Assembly (NCBI GenBank): GCA_015200025.1
Contig: CP054186.1
Location: 3,398,643 to 3,462,642, forward strand
Reading direction: 5' to 3'
Source of the DNA: Phycisphaeraceae bacterium
GTDB lineage: Bacteria > Planctomycetota > Phycisphaerae > Phycisphaerales > UBA1924
DNA length: 64,000 nt
Below, piece after piece: positions 52,260 to 61,024 of this stretch. Every line of letters starts with the position of its first letter. Position 1 is the stretch's first letter. Position numbers and translations under genes: made by a program. The notes below the pieces were generated by a model that saw nothing but the letters and a program-made list of their open reading frames with translations, had not been told where the DNA came from and did no database searches.

Positions 52260-52876
52260 CAATCCTCCTCGTAGGCCCGCGTCATCTCGTCGACGAACTC
52301 GCGGAGCCTTTTGGTGACGCGGTTCTTGGCGACGTAGACCTGGTCGACGGTCATCCCGCACTCGGCCGCCGCCTCCTCGGGCGGGACGCCCCGCAACGCG
52401 ACCAGCTCGAACGCCCGGACGTGTTTCTCTTCGATCTTCGCCCGCTCGCGCAGGTTCGTGAGCGCGAGCGAGATGATGGCCCGCCTTCGGTTCTCTTCCC
52501 AGGCCTGGTTCGCCCGCTCCTCGCTGAGCGATTCATCCTCGATCCCGCCCAGGACCGTGGCGCCGCGGGCCTCGTGGCGACGACCCCGGGTCCGCATCAC
52601 GTCCAGCACCCGGAAACGCGCGATGCTGATGATCCAGCTCGAGAGCCGGCCACGCCCGCGCTCGTAGCGGCCCGCCCGGTACTGCGCGACGAACTCGAGC
52701 AAGGTCTGCTGGGCGACGTCGGCGGCGTCGTCGGGCCCGAGCCCCAGGTGCCGGGCGAACCCCACCAGCACGGGCCGGTACCTCGCGTCGAACTCGGTCC
52801 AGACGTCCTGATTGGCGGGGTCCTTGAGAGAATCAAGGAGCAGCGTGGTCGTTGCTGTCCGGACCGGTCCGCTCAT
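52259..52876 (-). CDS. ECF-type RNA polymerase sigma factor
   Basis: 205 residues from ATG 52876 (MSGPVRTATT) with GAGGG upstream; ATG 52897 is an alternative. Sigma-70 region 2 (DVWTEFDARYRPVLVGFARHLGL, DVAQQTLLEFVAQYR, RLSSWIISIARFRVLDV) and region 4 (FELVALRGVPPEEAAAECGMTVDQVYVAKNRVTKRLREFV) are separated by a variable linker. Region 3 is missing, as in ECF factors. It matches the planctomycete style of ECF sigma factors linked to Ser/Thr kinases. The kinase gene starts within its stop codon, so the pair is translationally coupled. Confidence 0.93.
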   Translation of the reverse strand: MSGPVRTATTTLLLDSLKDPANQDVWTEFDARYRPVLVGFARHLGLGPDDAADVAQQTLLEFVAQYRAGRYERGRGRLSSWIISIARFRVLDVMRTRGRRHEARGATVLGGIEDESLSEERANQAWEENRRRAIISLALTNLRERAKIEEKHVRAFELVALRGVPPEEAAAECGMTVDQVYVAKNRVTKRLREFVDEMTRAYEED

Positions 52877-52939
52877 GCCGCCCTCACAAGGAGGCATTGT
52901 ACACCCACCGGATCGGGGTGGTCCTCGGGTGCCGGGGTG

Positions 52940-53848
52940 TCAGCCGAAGCGGCCGGTGACGTAATCCTCGGTCTCCCGCAGACGGGGGTTCTGGAAGATA
53001 TCCGCCGTGCGCCCGTACTCGACGAGCCGCCCGAGGTACATCAGCGCCGTGAAATCGCTGACGCGGGCCGCCTGCTGCATGTTGTGGGTGACGATGAGGA
53101 CCGTGTAGCGCTCGCTGATCTCGTGGATGAGTTCCTCGATGCGGAGGGTGGCGATCGGGTCGAGTGCCGAGCACGGCTCGTCGAGCAGGAGAACCTCGGG
53201 CTCGGCGACGATGGCGCGGGCGATGCACAGACGCTGCTGCTGCCCGCCCGAGAGCCCCAGGGCCGATTCGTCGAGGCGGTCCTTGACCTCGTCCCACAGC
53301 GCGGCGCTCTTGAGGCACCGCTCCGCCGCATCTTTAAGCACGCCCCGCCGGCGTTCCCCATCGACCCGGAGCGGGTAGATCACGTTCTCGAAGATGCTCA
53401 TCGGGAACGGGTTGGGCTTCTGGAAGACCATGCCGAGACGCTTGCGGAGGTCGATGACGTCGACGTGCGGTGCGTAGATGGGGTCGCTGTTGAGCAGCAT
53501 CCCGCCCCGGACGCGGACGCCGTCGACCAGGTCGTTGAGACGGTTGACGGACCGGAGGAGGGTGGACTTGCCGCACCCCGACGGGCCGATCAGGGCGGTG
53601 ACTTTCCCGCGAGAGATCTTCATCGAGATCTCGAAGAGCGCCTGCGTGGAGCCGTACCACAGGCAGAAGTTCTTCATCTCGACGACGGCCTCCTCGCGGT
53701 CCAGGGTGTCGTGGACCTCGGGGGTGCTCGGCTCGTTCCGGCGGATCGCGTCGATCACGCGGTACGCCGGCGGGGCGCCCCCGACCACCGACCCCGGCAT
53801 GGTGATCCGCTTGATCGACGCGCCCTGGTTCTTTGGTTCGGTGATCAC
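52940..53848 (-). CDS. pstB: Phosphate ABC transporter ATP-binding protein PstB
   Basis: 302 residues, ~45 longer than typical PstB through an N-terminal extension. Walker [11 protein letters not shown]-loop region [18 protein letters not shown], signature [15 protein letters not shown], Walker [14 protein letters not shown] and H-loop VTHNMQQA. It hydrolyses ATP to drive phosphate import through PstC/PstA. Last gene of the pstS-pstC-pstA-pstB order on the minus strand, 83 bp after pstA. No phoU follows, which is unusual. Confidence 0.97.
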   Translation of the reverse strand: MITEPKNQGASIKRITMPGSVVGGAPPAYRVIDAIRRNEPSTPEVHDTLDREEAVVEMKNFCLWYGSTQALFEISMKISRGKVTALIGPSGCGKSTLLRSVNRLNDLVDGVRVRGGMLLNSDPIYAPHVDVIDLRKRLGMVFQKPNPFPMSIFENVIYPLRVDGERRRGVLKDAAERCLKSAALWDEVKDRLDESALGLSGGQQQRLCIARAIVAEPEVLLLDEPCSALDPIATLRIEELIHEISERYTVLIVTHNMQQAARVSDFTALMYLGRLVEYGRTADIFQNPRLRETEDYVTGRFG

Positions 53849-53931
53849 GCGGTGGCCTCGGGTGGGAATGCGTCGGTCGGGCGGCGGCGAGCGGGGACGT
53901 GAAGCGGCGGGCGGTTATGGTGTGGGGGGGG

Positions 53932-56328
53932 CTAGACGGCGGACCCACGATTCTTGGCGCGAAGCCGGGCACGGATCAGGATCGCCGAAAGATTCAGGAA
54001 CACCACGATCGCGAGCAAGAGGAGGGTGGTCGTCCAGACAAGTGGGCGGGCGGCCTCGCTGTCGGGTGCCTGGAAACCCAGGTCGTAGATGTGGAACCCC
54101 AGGTGCATGAAACTCCGCTCCGCGTGGAGGAACGGCCAGTCAAGGCTCACCGGGAGTTTGGGGGCCTGTTTCATCGCGCCAACGAACATCAGCGGCGCGA
54201 CCTCCCCCGCGCCGCGGGCCATCGCCAGGATCATCCCCGTCATGATCCCCGGCATCGCCCCGGGCAGGACAATCCGCCGGATCGTTTGCCACTTGCTCGC
54301 CCCGCACCCGTAGCTCCCCTCGCGCATGCTCCGCGGGACCGCCGCCACGGCCTCTTCCGTCGCCACGATCACGACCGGCAGCGTCAGCAGGGCGAGCGTC
54401 AGAGAGGCCCAGAGGATCCCCCGCGTCCCGAACGTCGGCCCCGGCTTGGCCGAGAAGAACCCATCAAAGTACGGCGTTCTCGCGACCAGGTACACCGCGA
54501 GGGCGGCCGCCGCGACCCACAGGATGGACACCGCCCACCCCATCATCGCGTGGCGACGCTGCGGCGAACACCCGGGGGCCGGCCTGGCCATGACGGCCAT
54601 GACCAACGCGCCGGCGACGAGGATGGCCGCGCCCGCGGCGAGCCACCACCACCCGCCACGCTCGATGGGCGCCTCGGGCCCGCGGTCGATGTACTTCCCG
54701 ACCGTGACGCAGAAAAACGCGAGCCCGAACATCCCGAACACGATGCTCGGGACACCCGCCAGGTTGTTGATCGCGATGCGCAGGATGCTCGTCACCGCCC
54801 CCTGCCTCGCGTACTCGCGCAGGTACAACGCGGCGACAATCCCGAACGGGACGACGATGATGCTCAACAGCATCGTCATCATCACCGTCCCGAAGATGAC
54901 CGGAAAGACCCCGCCCTCGGTGTTCGCGTCGCGGGGATCTCCCGAAAGGAACTCACCCCACCGCGCGAGATAGACCCCCACGGCCTCGCCCGTCGACCCC
55001 CCGTTGGGCTTGACCGCGCGCACCACCTGCGAGACCCGCATCGGCTCGTCGAGGCTCGACTGGGAGACCGGGGCAAAACGCCCATCGGCCTGGACAAACT
55101 CGACCCGTTCCCGGGCGTCCTGGGACTCGAGCTCGCGGATCCGCGACTCCACCTCGGCGTACTCACGCTGCAGCCCCGCGATCATGGATTCCTGCTCGCC
55201 GATCACCTCGGCCAGCCGCTGCGGCGTCATGACCGACTCGCCCCACGGGCGTTCCGTCCACGCCGCGAGGAGGAGCAGCGCCGCGACGCACCACGCCGCC
55301 CTGGGCCAGACGACAAACTTCGGCCGGGAGAACTCCAGGGCGCGGGCCTTGCGCCCGAGAGCGAACGCGCCGCACACCGCACCGAACGCCGAGACCGCGA
55401 TCACCGACCAGAGCCCCCACCCCGCCCGGCGGCGCGATCCGTCGGCGGCCTTGAGCGCCTCCTGCTTGGCACGGAGGATCTCGATCGTCGCGTCGTTGAT
55501 GCGGTCGTTCACACGCCCCATGTCGTAGCGGGAGAGCGAGCGGATCTGCGCGAGCCGGGCCGACGCCACGCCGTGCGACGCGAGGAACGCGTCCCACACG
55601 CGACGCCACCCTTCGGGGTCCTCGGGCGTGGCCTCCGCGAGGTACCGGCGCTCGCGGACCCTCCGCATCCCCTCGCCCGCGGGCCCCTCAATCTCCCTTC
55701 GGGTGACGCGGACCGAGCGCCCGCCGGCCGCTTCGATCCACTCCTCCTCGACGATCGGCTGGTCTTTGGGGACCTCGATCTCGTCCTGCAGCAGCAACGC
55801 CCGAGGCGTCCCGACCCACACGCCCCACGCCCAACGCTCCAGCAGCACCGCCGACGGCGGGGTCTCGACCGACGCGATCTCGTACAGCGGGACCCAACGG
55901 AAGGGCACGCCCGTTAACTCGCGGTTCCCCACGCGGTATTGCCGGCGCAGGGGACGGCCGTCCGCGTCGAGGCTCCCTTCGGGCAGAGCCCCTCGTTGCC
56001 GGAGCGCTTCAATCTCGGCGGCGGCCTCATCGCCCGGGTCGTAAGCCTCTTCCTTCATCGGGAGGCCGAGGAAGGCGGCTCCCGGAGCATCCGTGGCACG
56101 GTCGGCGAGCGTGACGAGATGGATCGGACGGGGCCAGAAGGTGCGTGCGCCCTCGTACGCGACCAGGCCGACGAGCAACGCGATAGCGACGAGCGACACG
56201 GTCAGGGCGAGGCCCATGAGCCAGACGGCCGGCTCGCCCCGCGCGGTCATGGGGGTCCGGCGCGCGTGATGACCCGCCGACCCGCGGTCCCCGTCCGCCC
56301 GACCGAGATTCGTGCCCAGATCACTCAC
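53932..56328 (-). CDS. pstA: Phosphate ABC transporter permease PstA, enlarged
   Basis: 798 residues (typical PstA ~290) from GTG 56328; ATG 56250 is an alternative. After a first transmembrane helix (VAIALLVGLVAYEG) there is a long extracytoplasmic N-terminal part (~residues 60-300), helices and a coiled-coil (IGEQESMIAGLQREYAEVESRIRELESQ), then the binding-protein-dependent permease domain (TVMMTMLLSIIVVPFGIVAALYLREYA, LAGVPSIVFGMFGLAFF, EEAVAAVPRSMREGSYGCGASKWQTIRRIVLP, GMILAMARGAGEVAPLMF). An extra ~90-residue insert with two hydrophobic spans (about 535-625) interrupts the permease domain. The EAA loop sits between the insert and the end. Confidence 0.93.
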   Translation of the reverse strand: MSDLGTNLGRADGDRGSAGHHARRTPMTARGEPAVWLMGLALTVSLVAIALLVGLVAYEGARTFWPRPIHLVTLADRATDAPGAAFLGLPMKEEAYDPGDEAAAEIEALRQRGALPEGSLDADGRPLRRQYRVGNRELTGVPFRWVPLYEIASVETPPSAVLLERWAWGVWVGTPRALLLQDEIEVPKDQPIVEEEWIEAAGGRSVRVTRREIEGPAGEGMRRVRERRYLAEATPEDPEGWRRVWDAFLASHGVASARLAQIRSLSRYDMGRVNDRINDATIEILRAKQEALKAADGSRRRAGWGLWSVIAVSAFGAVCGAFALGRKARALEFSRPKFVVWPRAAWCVAALLLLAAWTERPWGESVMTPQRLAEVIGEQESMIAGLQREYAEVESRIRELESQDARERVEFVQADGRFAPVSQSSLDEPMRVSQVVRAVKPNGGSTGEAVGVYLARWGEFLSGDPRDANTEGGVFPVIFGTVMMTMLLSIIVVPFGIVAALYLREYARQGAVTSILRIAINNLAGVPSIVFGMFGLAFFCVTVGKYIDRGPEAPIERGGWWWLAAGAAILVAGALVMAVMARPAPGCSPQRRHAMMGWAVSILWVAAAALAVYLVARTPYFDGFFSAKPGPTFGTRGILWASLTLALLTLPVVIVATEEAVAAVPRSMREGSYGCGASKWQTIRRIVLPGAMPGIMTGMILAMARGAGEVAPLMFVGAMKQAPKLPVSLDWPFLHAERSFMHLGFHIYDLGFQAPDSEAARPLVWTTTLLLLAIVVFLNLSAILIRARLRAKNRGSAV

Positions 56329-56370
56329 TCGACCACGATCCTCCGCGTCTCGCGACCGCCCGCGCCGCCG

Positions 56371-59310
56371 TCAGAGCGACGCGCTCCGCTTCCTGAACCG
56401 TTGCCGGACGACTTCCGCCGAGGTGTTCACCGCGAACGTCAGCACGAAGAGGACGAGCCCGCACAGGAAAAGCACACGGTAGTGCGTGTCCCCGTGGGCG
56501 GCCTCGGGCATCTCGACGGCGATGTTCGCCGAGAGTGTCCTGAACCCGGAGAAGATATTGAAGTCCATCGAGGGCGTGTTCCCCGTCGCCATCACCACGA
56601 TCATCGTCTCGCCCACGGCCCGCCCCAGCCCGATCATGATGGCGGAGAACACGCCCGACCCCGCCACGGGCAGCACGATCAGGAGGGCGGTCTGCCACGG
56701 GGTCGCGCCCGCCCCCAGCGACGCGGCCCTCAGCGAGGCCGGGACGGCGCTCATCGCGTCCTCGGCGATCGTGTAAATGATCGGGACCACCGCGAACCCC
56801 ATCAGCAGCCCGACCACCAGCGTGTTCCGCTGCGAGAACGGCCCGAAGATCAAATCCCTCGTGTCGAGCCCCGACGAGGTCAAGACCCACGCCCCCGCCC
56901 AGGCGAGCCCGACCCCGCCCAACAGGCACGCGGCGAACCCGATCAGGTCGATGCCCGCCGCCGCGAACCGCGACGACCGCGCCGCGACGTCTTCGATGAC
57001 CCGCCCGAACCCGCGCCGGTAGACCACCAGGGAGATGATCACGCCCGGGCCGATAAGGACCACGACCCACCCGGGCCAGGGCGAGCCGAAGTTCCCGTCG
57101 AGCCACCCGCGGAGGCTCCCGGCCTTGAGGGCGATGTTCTCGGGGGAGGTTTCGACCGCGAGACGCGCCTCGGCGGTTACGGGCACGACGGGCCGATGGA
57201 TCTCGCCGTCCCGGAAATACAAACCCGACTCGAGCCGGAGCCTCCGGCGGTCGTCCCCGCTCATGGTGGACCGCGGGCCGACCCACTCGGGCGCGTCCTG
57301 GGGTCGGACGACCTCCGACGAGCCGCCCATCACCCATCGGTCGCTCGGGTCGGGGACAAAGAGCGTGCGCTCGATCCACGGCGCCGCGAGCGACGAAACG
57401 AGGACCCCCCCGACCGTGACAGACAGCATCGCCGCGACCTTGACCCACCCCCCGACGGCACGGAGCGCCGCGGTCGGGATCGCCTGCCACGCGAAGCCCG
57501 CCAGCAGCACCCCCGCGGGAACGACGGCAAACGCCAGCAGGATCGTCGGCAGATGGTCCGCGACGTACGGGGCGACCACGATCGCCGCGAGGAACCCCAG
57601 CACCACGCTCGGGAGCGAGGCCATCATCTCGATGGCGGGTTTGGCGAGCCGGCGCGTGTCGCGGGCGAGGAACTCGCTGGTGTAGATCGCCGCCAGGACC
57701 GCGAGGGGGACGGCGATCAGCATCGCCATCGCCGTGGCCTTGAGCGTCCCGGTGATCAGCGGCATAATCCCGTACTTGATCTCGGCGGTGTTCTCTCCGG
57801 TCGACGATTGGTACACGTGCCGGGGCCCGACGGCCCCCTCGTAATGCACCGACCCGAACAACGCGTGGACGCTCGCCTCGGGGTACCCGGCCTCGAAGTC
57901 CTGGAACGAGTACCGCCCGTCGGACGCCATCGCCACGATCCCGTCCCGCTTGGGCGTCAACGCGAGCGAGGCGATCGGGTCTTCCAGCAACGCGGTGGGC
58001 GCGATGACCGTCTTACGGCTCGTCGTGTGAACGACGGCCACCCGGCCCTTCGCGTCGCCCACGGCCAGGCACCGGTCGATCGGCCCCAGCCCGAACGCCG
58101 TGATCGCCGCGTCACTCACCGGCGTACGCCACGCGACGATGAGCCGCTCGCCGTCGGGCGTCCAGGCGCTCGGATCGACCGCACAAAATGCCGTGGTGAG
58201 CCCCCCCGCGTCGTCCCCGACGAGCAACGTCAGACCACCGAGTTGCATGGTCGCCGCGGTCACGCGGCGTCCCTCCGGCAGCAGGCGGACCTCCTCCGCG
58301 AACCGGATCGGGGTGTCCTGGGGGTTCCGCGAGGCGTACCGCCGGCACAGCCCGTCGTCCCACAACGCCAGCACGTGCGAGCCGTCCCCGGTCACGAAGA
58401 CCCGCTCGGGCAGCCCCCGGCCTTCCAGCACGGTGAGCGGCACGTCGAACGCCCGGACCCGGGTCCTGGGCTTCCCGCCGCCCAGCGGGCGGATCGTCGT
58501 GATTAGGTCCAGCGCCGCGGTCCCGTCGGACCGCATCGCCATCACGAACTCCTGCGACGCGCTCCGGCGGTAATCCACCGCCACGATCGAGCCCTCGCCG
58601 GTCTCCTTGATCCGCACGGGATCACGGAACTCGACCTTGGGGGTGATCCGCCGATACTCGTTCGCCGCCACCCGCTCGACCACCGACTTCGACCATTCCC
58701 CCTCACCGGCGTCGATCACCACGCTCGCCCCGATCGGGGCCCACGAGGCCTCTGGAGGGACCTCTCCGGCGCCGAGCAACGCGGACTCGAACCCCAACTG
58801 GCCGATCTGGATCGTGCCGTCGTCGAGCCCGGCAACCCCCACGCCCGTCGAGGGCTCGTACTTCCAGGCGGTCATGCGCCGGCCGTCCGGCGCGACACGC
58901 ATCCGGCCGAGCGGGGCGCCGGTCGTCGTGTGAGACACCTCGACCTCGCCGTCCCGGGTCACCGTCAGGAACGCGGTGCGATACTCGTCGGCGACGAGGG
59001 AACCGGGCGACGACACCCCGGGCGCGGCTCCCCCGGCGATCGGATCGATCCGCCCTCCTTCGAACAGGGGGAGGACCTGGTACACGAGGTACACGCAGAT
59101 CCCGAGCACGGACACGATGACCGAGAGCCCCCCGAGCGTGATGGAGGCCTCCATCACGCGGTTGAGCGTGTGCACCGACCGCTTGGTGCGCCGGCGCGAC
59201 GAAAGCCCGACCCTCGCGGGCGGGCTCGGCACGCTCTGATCGGGGGCGTTCGCGGTTTCCATCAGAAGAAAGTGGGCCGGTCGCCGTCGAGCGTCCGGCC
59301 CGAATCGCAT
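56371..59310 (-). CDS. pstC: Phosphate ABC transporter permease PstC, enlarged
   Basis: Up to 979 residues (typical ~310) from ATG 59310, which has a GAGGTG SD; ATG 59262 (METANAPDQSV) is an alternative. One N-terminal helix (SVIVSVLGICVYLVYQVLPLF) is followed by ~400 residues of extracytoplasmic beta-propeller-like sequence (repeated GDGSHVLALWDDG, VGDAKGRVAVVH type blades). The permease domain comes next (GIMPLITGTLKATAMAMLIAV, EMMASLPSVVLGFLAAIVV, EDAMSAVPASLRAASLGAGATPWQT with the EAA loop, MIGLGRAVGETMIVVM). A ~190-residue soluble/hydrophobic insert splits the permease domain. It works with PstA and PstB in phosphate import. Confidence 0.93.
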   Translation of the reverse strand: MRFGPDARRRPAHFLLMETANAPDQSVPSPPARVGLSSRRRTKRSVHTLNRVMEASITLGGLSVIVSVLGICVYLVYQVLPLFEGGRIDPIAGGAAPGVSSPGSLVADEYRTAFLTVTRDGEVEVSHTTTGAPLGRMRVAPDGRRMTAWKYEPSTGVGVAGLDDGTIQIGQLGFESALLGAGEVPPEASWAPIGASVVIDAGEGEWSKSVVERVAANEYRRITPKVEFRDPVRIKETGEGSIVAVDYRRSASQEFVMAMRSDGTAALDLITTIRPLGGGKPRTRVRAFDVPLTVLEGRGLPERVFVTGDGSHVLALWDDGLCRRYASRNPQDTPIRFAEEVRLLPEGRRVTAATMQLGGLTLLVGDDAGGLTTAFCAVDPSAWTPDGERLIVAWRTPVSDAAITAFGLGPIDRCLAVGDAKGRVAVVHTTSRKTVIAPTALLEDPIASLALTPKRDGIVAMASDGRYSFQDFEAGYPEASVHALFGSVHYEGAVGPRHVYQSSTGENTAEIKYGIMPLITGTLKATAMAMLIAVPLAVLAAIYTSEFLARDTRRLAKPAIEMMASLPSVVLGFLAAIVVAPYVADHLPTILLAFAVVPAGVLLAGFAWQAIPTAALRAVGGWVKVAAMLSVTVGGVLVSSLAAPWIERTLFVPDPSDRWVMGGSSEVVRPQDAPEWVGPRSTMSGDDRRRLRLESGLYFRDGEIHRPVVPVTAEARLAVETSPENIALKAGSLRGWLDGNFGSPWPGWVVVLIGPGVIISLVVYRRGFGRVIEDVAARSSRFAAAGIDLIGFAACLLGGVGLAWAGAWVLTSSGLDTRDLIFGPFSQRNTLVVGLLMGFAVVPIIYTIAEDAMSAVPASLRAASLGAGATPWQTALLIVLPVAGSGVFSAIMIGLGRAVGETMIVVMATGNTPSMDFNIFSGFRTLSANIAVEMPEAAHGDTHYRVLFLCGLVLFVLTFAVNTSAEVVRQRFRKRSASL

Positions 59311-59371
59311 ACTACCACACCTCAGCCCGCCGATCCCAGGGGTGAACCGACCGGGGGGCGGGGTGGGGTGT

Positions 59372-60373
59372 TCAGAAATTCGGCTTGAGGCCGACCTTGA
59401 TCAGCTCCTCACGGGCGATGTCGGCGGTCACGGGGATGTACCCGTCCTTGGCGACCGACTCCTGGCCCTGACGGCTGAAGATCAGGCGGATGAACTCGGC
59501 CCGCAGCGGGTCGAGGTCGCGCCGTGGGTCCTTGGCGATATAGACGTAGAGGAAACGCCCGAGGGGGTAGGTGCCCTCGTAGCAGTTCTCCGCCGACGCG
59601 TCGAAGTACTCCTTCGTGGAGCCTGCCGCGACGCGGAGGGCTTTGACGTCCGCGGTCTTGTACCCCAGGCCCGAGTACCCCATCGCATACTTGTCCGAGG
59701 CCACTCCCTGCACGACGGACGACGAGCCGGGCTGCTCCTTCACGGAGTCCTTGAAATCCTTCTTGCCCAGGGCGTGCTCTTTGAAGTACCCGTAGGTGCC
59801 CGAGGCGCTGTTCCGCCCGTACAGGCTGATGGGCTTGTCCTTGAAGTCCGGGGTCGTGACGCCGAGGTCGCCCCAGGTCATCACGGGCCCGGCCACGCTG
59901 AACACGCGCTGGACCTGGTCCAGCGTGATCTCGTTCAGCGGGCAATCCTTGTGGACATACACGGCGAGCGCGTCGATACCGGTGTTCAGGGCGGTGGGCT
60001 TGAAGTTGAGGGCCTTCTCGATCTCGGCGATCTCGCTGGGCTTCATCTCGCGGCTCATGGGCCCGAAGTGCGCCTGCCCGTCCTTGAGCGCCGCGGGCGC
60101 GGTCGCCGAGCCCTTGCCCTCGACCTCGCCGTTGGTCCCGGGGTAGAACTGTTTGAACAGCTCGTTCCAGTGGGCCATGACGTTGTTCATGGTGTCCGAG
60201 CCGATGCTTTTGTAGGTCCCCGAGACCCCGGACACGGGCTGGTACACCGGGAGCTTGGAGTCGATGGCGACCGCCGAGGTCTTCTTTGCCGGGGCCTTGT
60301 CCTCGGGCCCGGATGCCACAGCCACCCCGCAAAGCCCGAACACCCCAAGCATGCCGGCCAGCACGATTCGCAT
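59372..60373 (-). CDS. pstS: Phosphate-binding protein PstS
   Basis: 333 residues from ATG 60373 with SD GGAG about 8 nt upstream; the open frame runs 12 codons further but lacks an SD. The signal peptide is MRIVLAGMLGVFGLCGVAVAS. Substrate-binding features: GTYKSIGSDTMNNVM, GSATAPAALKDGQAHFGPMSREMK, RNSASGTYGYFKEHALG (phosphate-binding Ser/Gly loop), VAGYSG-like GYSGLGYKT. It captures phosphate in the periplasm for PstC/PstA. First gene of the pst run and preceded by overlapping inverted repeats. Confidence 0.96.
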   Translation of the reverse strand: MRIVLAGMLGVFGLCGVAVASGPEDKAPAKKTSAVAIDSKLPVYQPVSGVSGTYKSIGSDTMNNVMAHWNELFKQFYPGTNGEVEGKGSATAPAALKDGQAHFGPMSREMKPSEIAEIEKALNFKPTALNTGIDALAVYVHKDCPLNEITLDQVQRVFSVAGPVMTWGDLGVTTPDFKDKPISLYGRNSASGTYGYFKEHALGKKDFKDSVKEQPGSSSVVQGVASDKYAMGYSGLGYKTADVKALRVAAGSTKEYFDASAENCYEGTYPLGRFLYVYIAKDPRRDLDPLRAEFIRLIFSRQGQESVAKDGYIPVTADIAREELIKVGLKPNF

Positions 60374-60378
60374 GTCTG

Positions 60379-60408
60379 ATTCTCCAGAATGCACCTTATT
60401 CTGGTGCA
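60379..60408 (-). promoter_or_regulatory. Overlapping, mutually exclusive inverted repeats in pstS leader
   Basis: Three overlapping stems share the same arm: CCAGAAT/ATTCTGG, TGCACC/GGTGCA and ATTCT/AGAAT, the last enclosing the GG of the SD. They lie within 35 nt of the pstS start. Confidence 0.6.
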
Positions 60409-60491
60409 CGAAACGGTATCCCGAGCACTCCGGGGCATGCGCTAATTTACCGTTAGGATCATCCGGACAGGCCGCGAAGCTATCCGTACAA

Positions 60492-61022
60492 TCAGCGAAC
60501 GCGACCGAAGTACTGCGAGATCACGCCGCTGGGCCTGACGACCACGCCGTCCTCGCGGACAAAGTGCCCGCGGAGGTCGATGTACTCGGTGCTCAGGCGG
60601 TCGCTCATCCCGGGTTCGAGCAGGCTGACGCGAAAGAGGTAGCACGGGCCCACCCGGTCCCGGTGCTTGCGCTCGGCGGCCAGTTCGGGCGTAAACACCC
60701 ACCGCCCGACCTGCTTGCCCTGCGAATCCGACATCTCGAAGACGAACGTGCCCCGGGCGGTGACGGAGAGGGGGTACTTCCCGTCGGCCTCGAACAGGTG
60801 GACGAAGATGTCCATCGTGTCGGGGTGCCCGTTCCCGTCGGTGTCGCGCGGGTAGTGGGTGTTCATCACCATCTGCTCGATGACCGGGTTCGCCGGCTCC
60901 TGGAAGGTGACCCTGGGCGGGGGCTTGGGCCCTTCGGTCACGCACCCGGCGGTCAGCAAGAGCGGCGACGCGCACACGGCCGCCGCGAGGGCTCGGGTCC
61001 ATCGGCTTGGGGGATTCCGCAC
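60492..61022 (-). CDS. Predicted lipoprotein, unknown function
   Basis: 176 residues. Signal peptide with a clear lipobox: SPLLLTAGC, lipidated Cys at about residue 27. The mature part holds an Asp-rich RDTDGNGHPDTMDIFVHLFE, reminiscent of a calcium/dockerin-type DxDxxGxxD loop, then YPLSVTARGTFVFEM, WVFTPEL and a C-terminal YFGRV. No family name recognised. It starts 2 bp before the secretin stop on the same strand, so it is probably the next gene of the same transcript and may be an accessory or pilotin-like partner of the secretin; that role is inference. Confidence 0.75.
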   Translation of the reverse strand: MRNPPSRWTRALAAAVCASPLLLTAGCVTEGPKPPPRVTFQEPANPVIEQMVMNTHYPRDTDGNGHPDTMDIFVHLFEADGKYPLSVTARGTFVFEMSDSQGKQVGRWVFTPELAAERKHRDRVGPCYLFRVSLLEPGMSDRLSTEYIDLRGHFVREDGVVVRPSGVISQYFGRVR

Positions 61023-61024
61023 GA

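Noticed and set aside
55939..58506. 855-codon plus-strand open frame over pstA/pstC
   Set aside because: Arg/Asp/Pro/His-rich shadow; PstA and PstC motifs lie on the minus strand.
60410..60490. Pho box upstream of pstS
   Set aside because: A CTGTC half-site occurs but no second direct repeat at 11-bp spacing.
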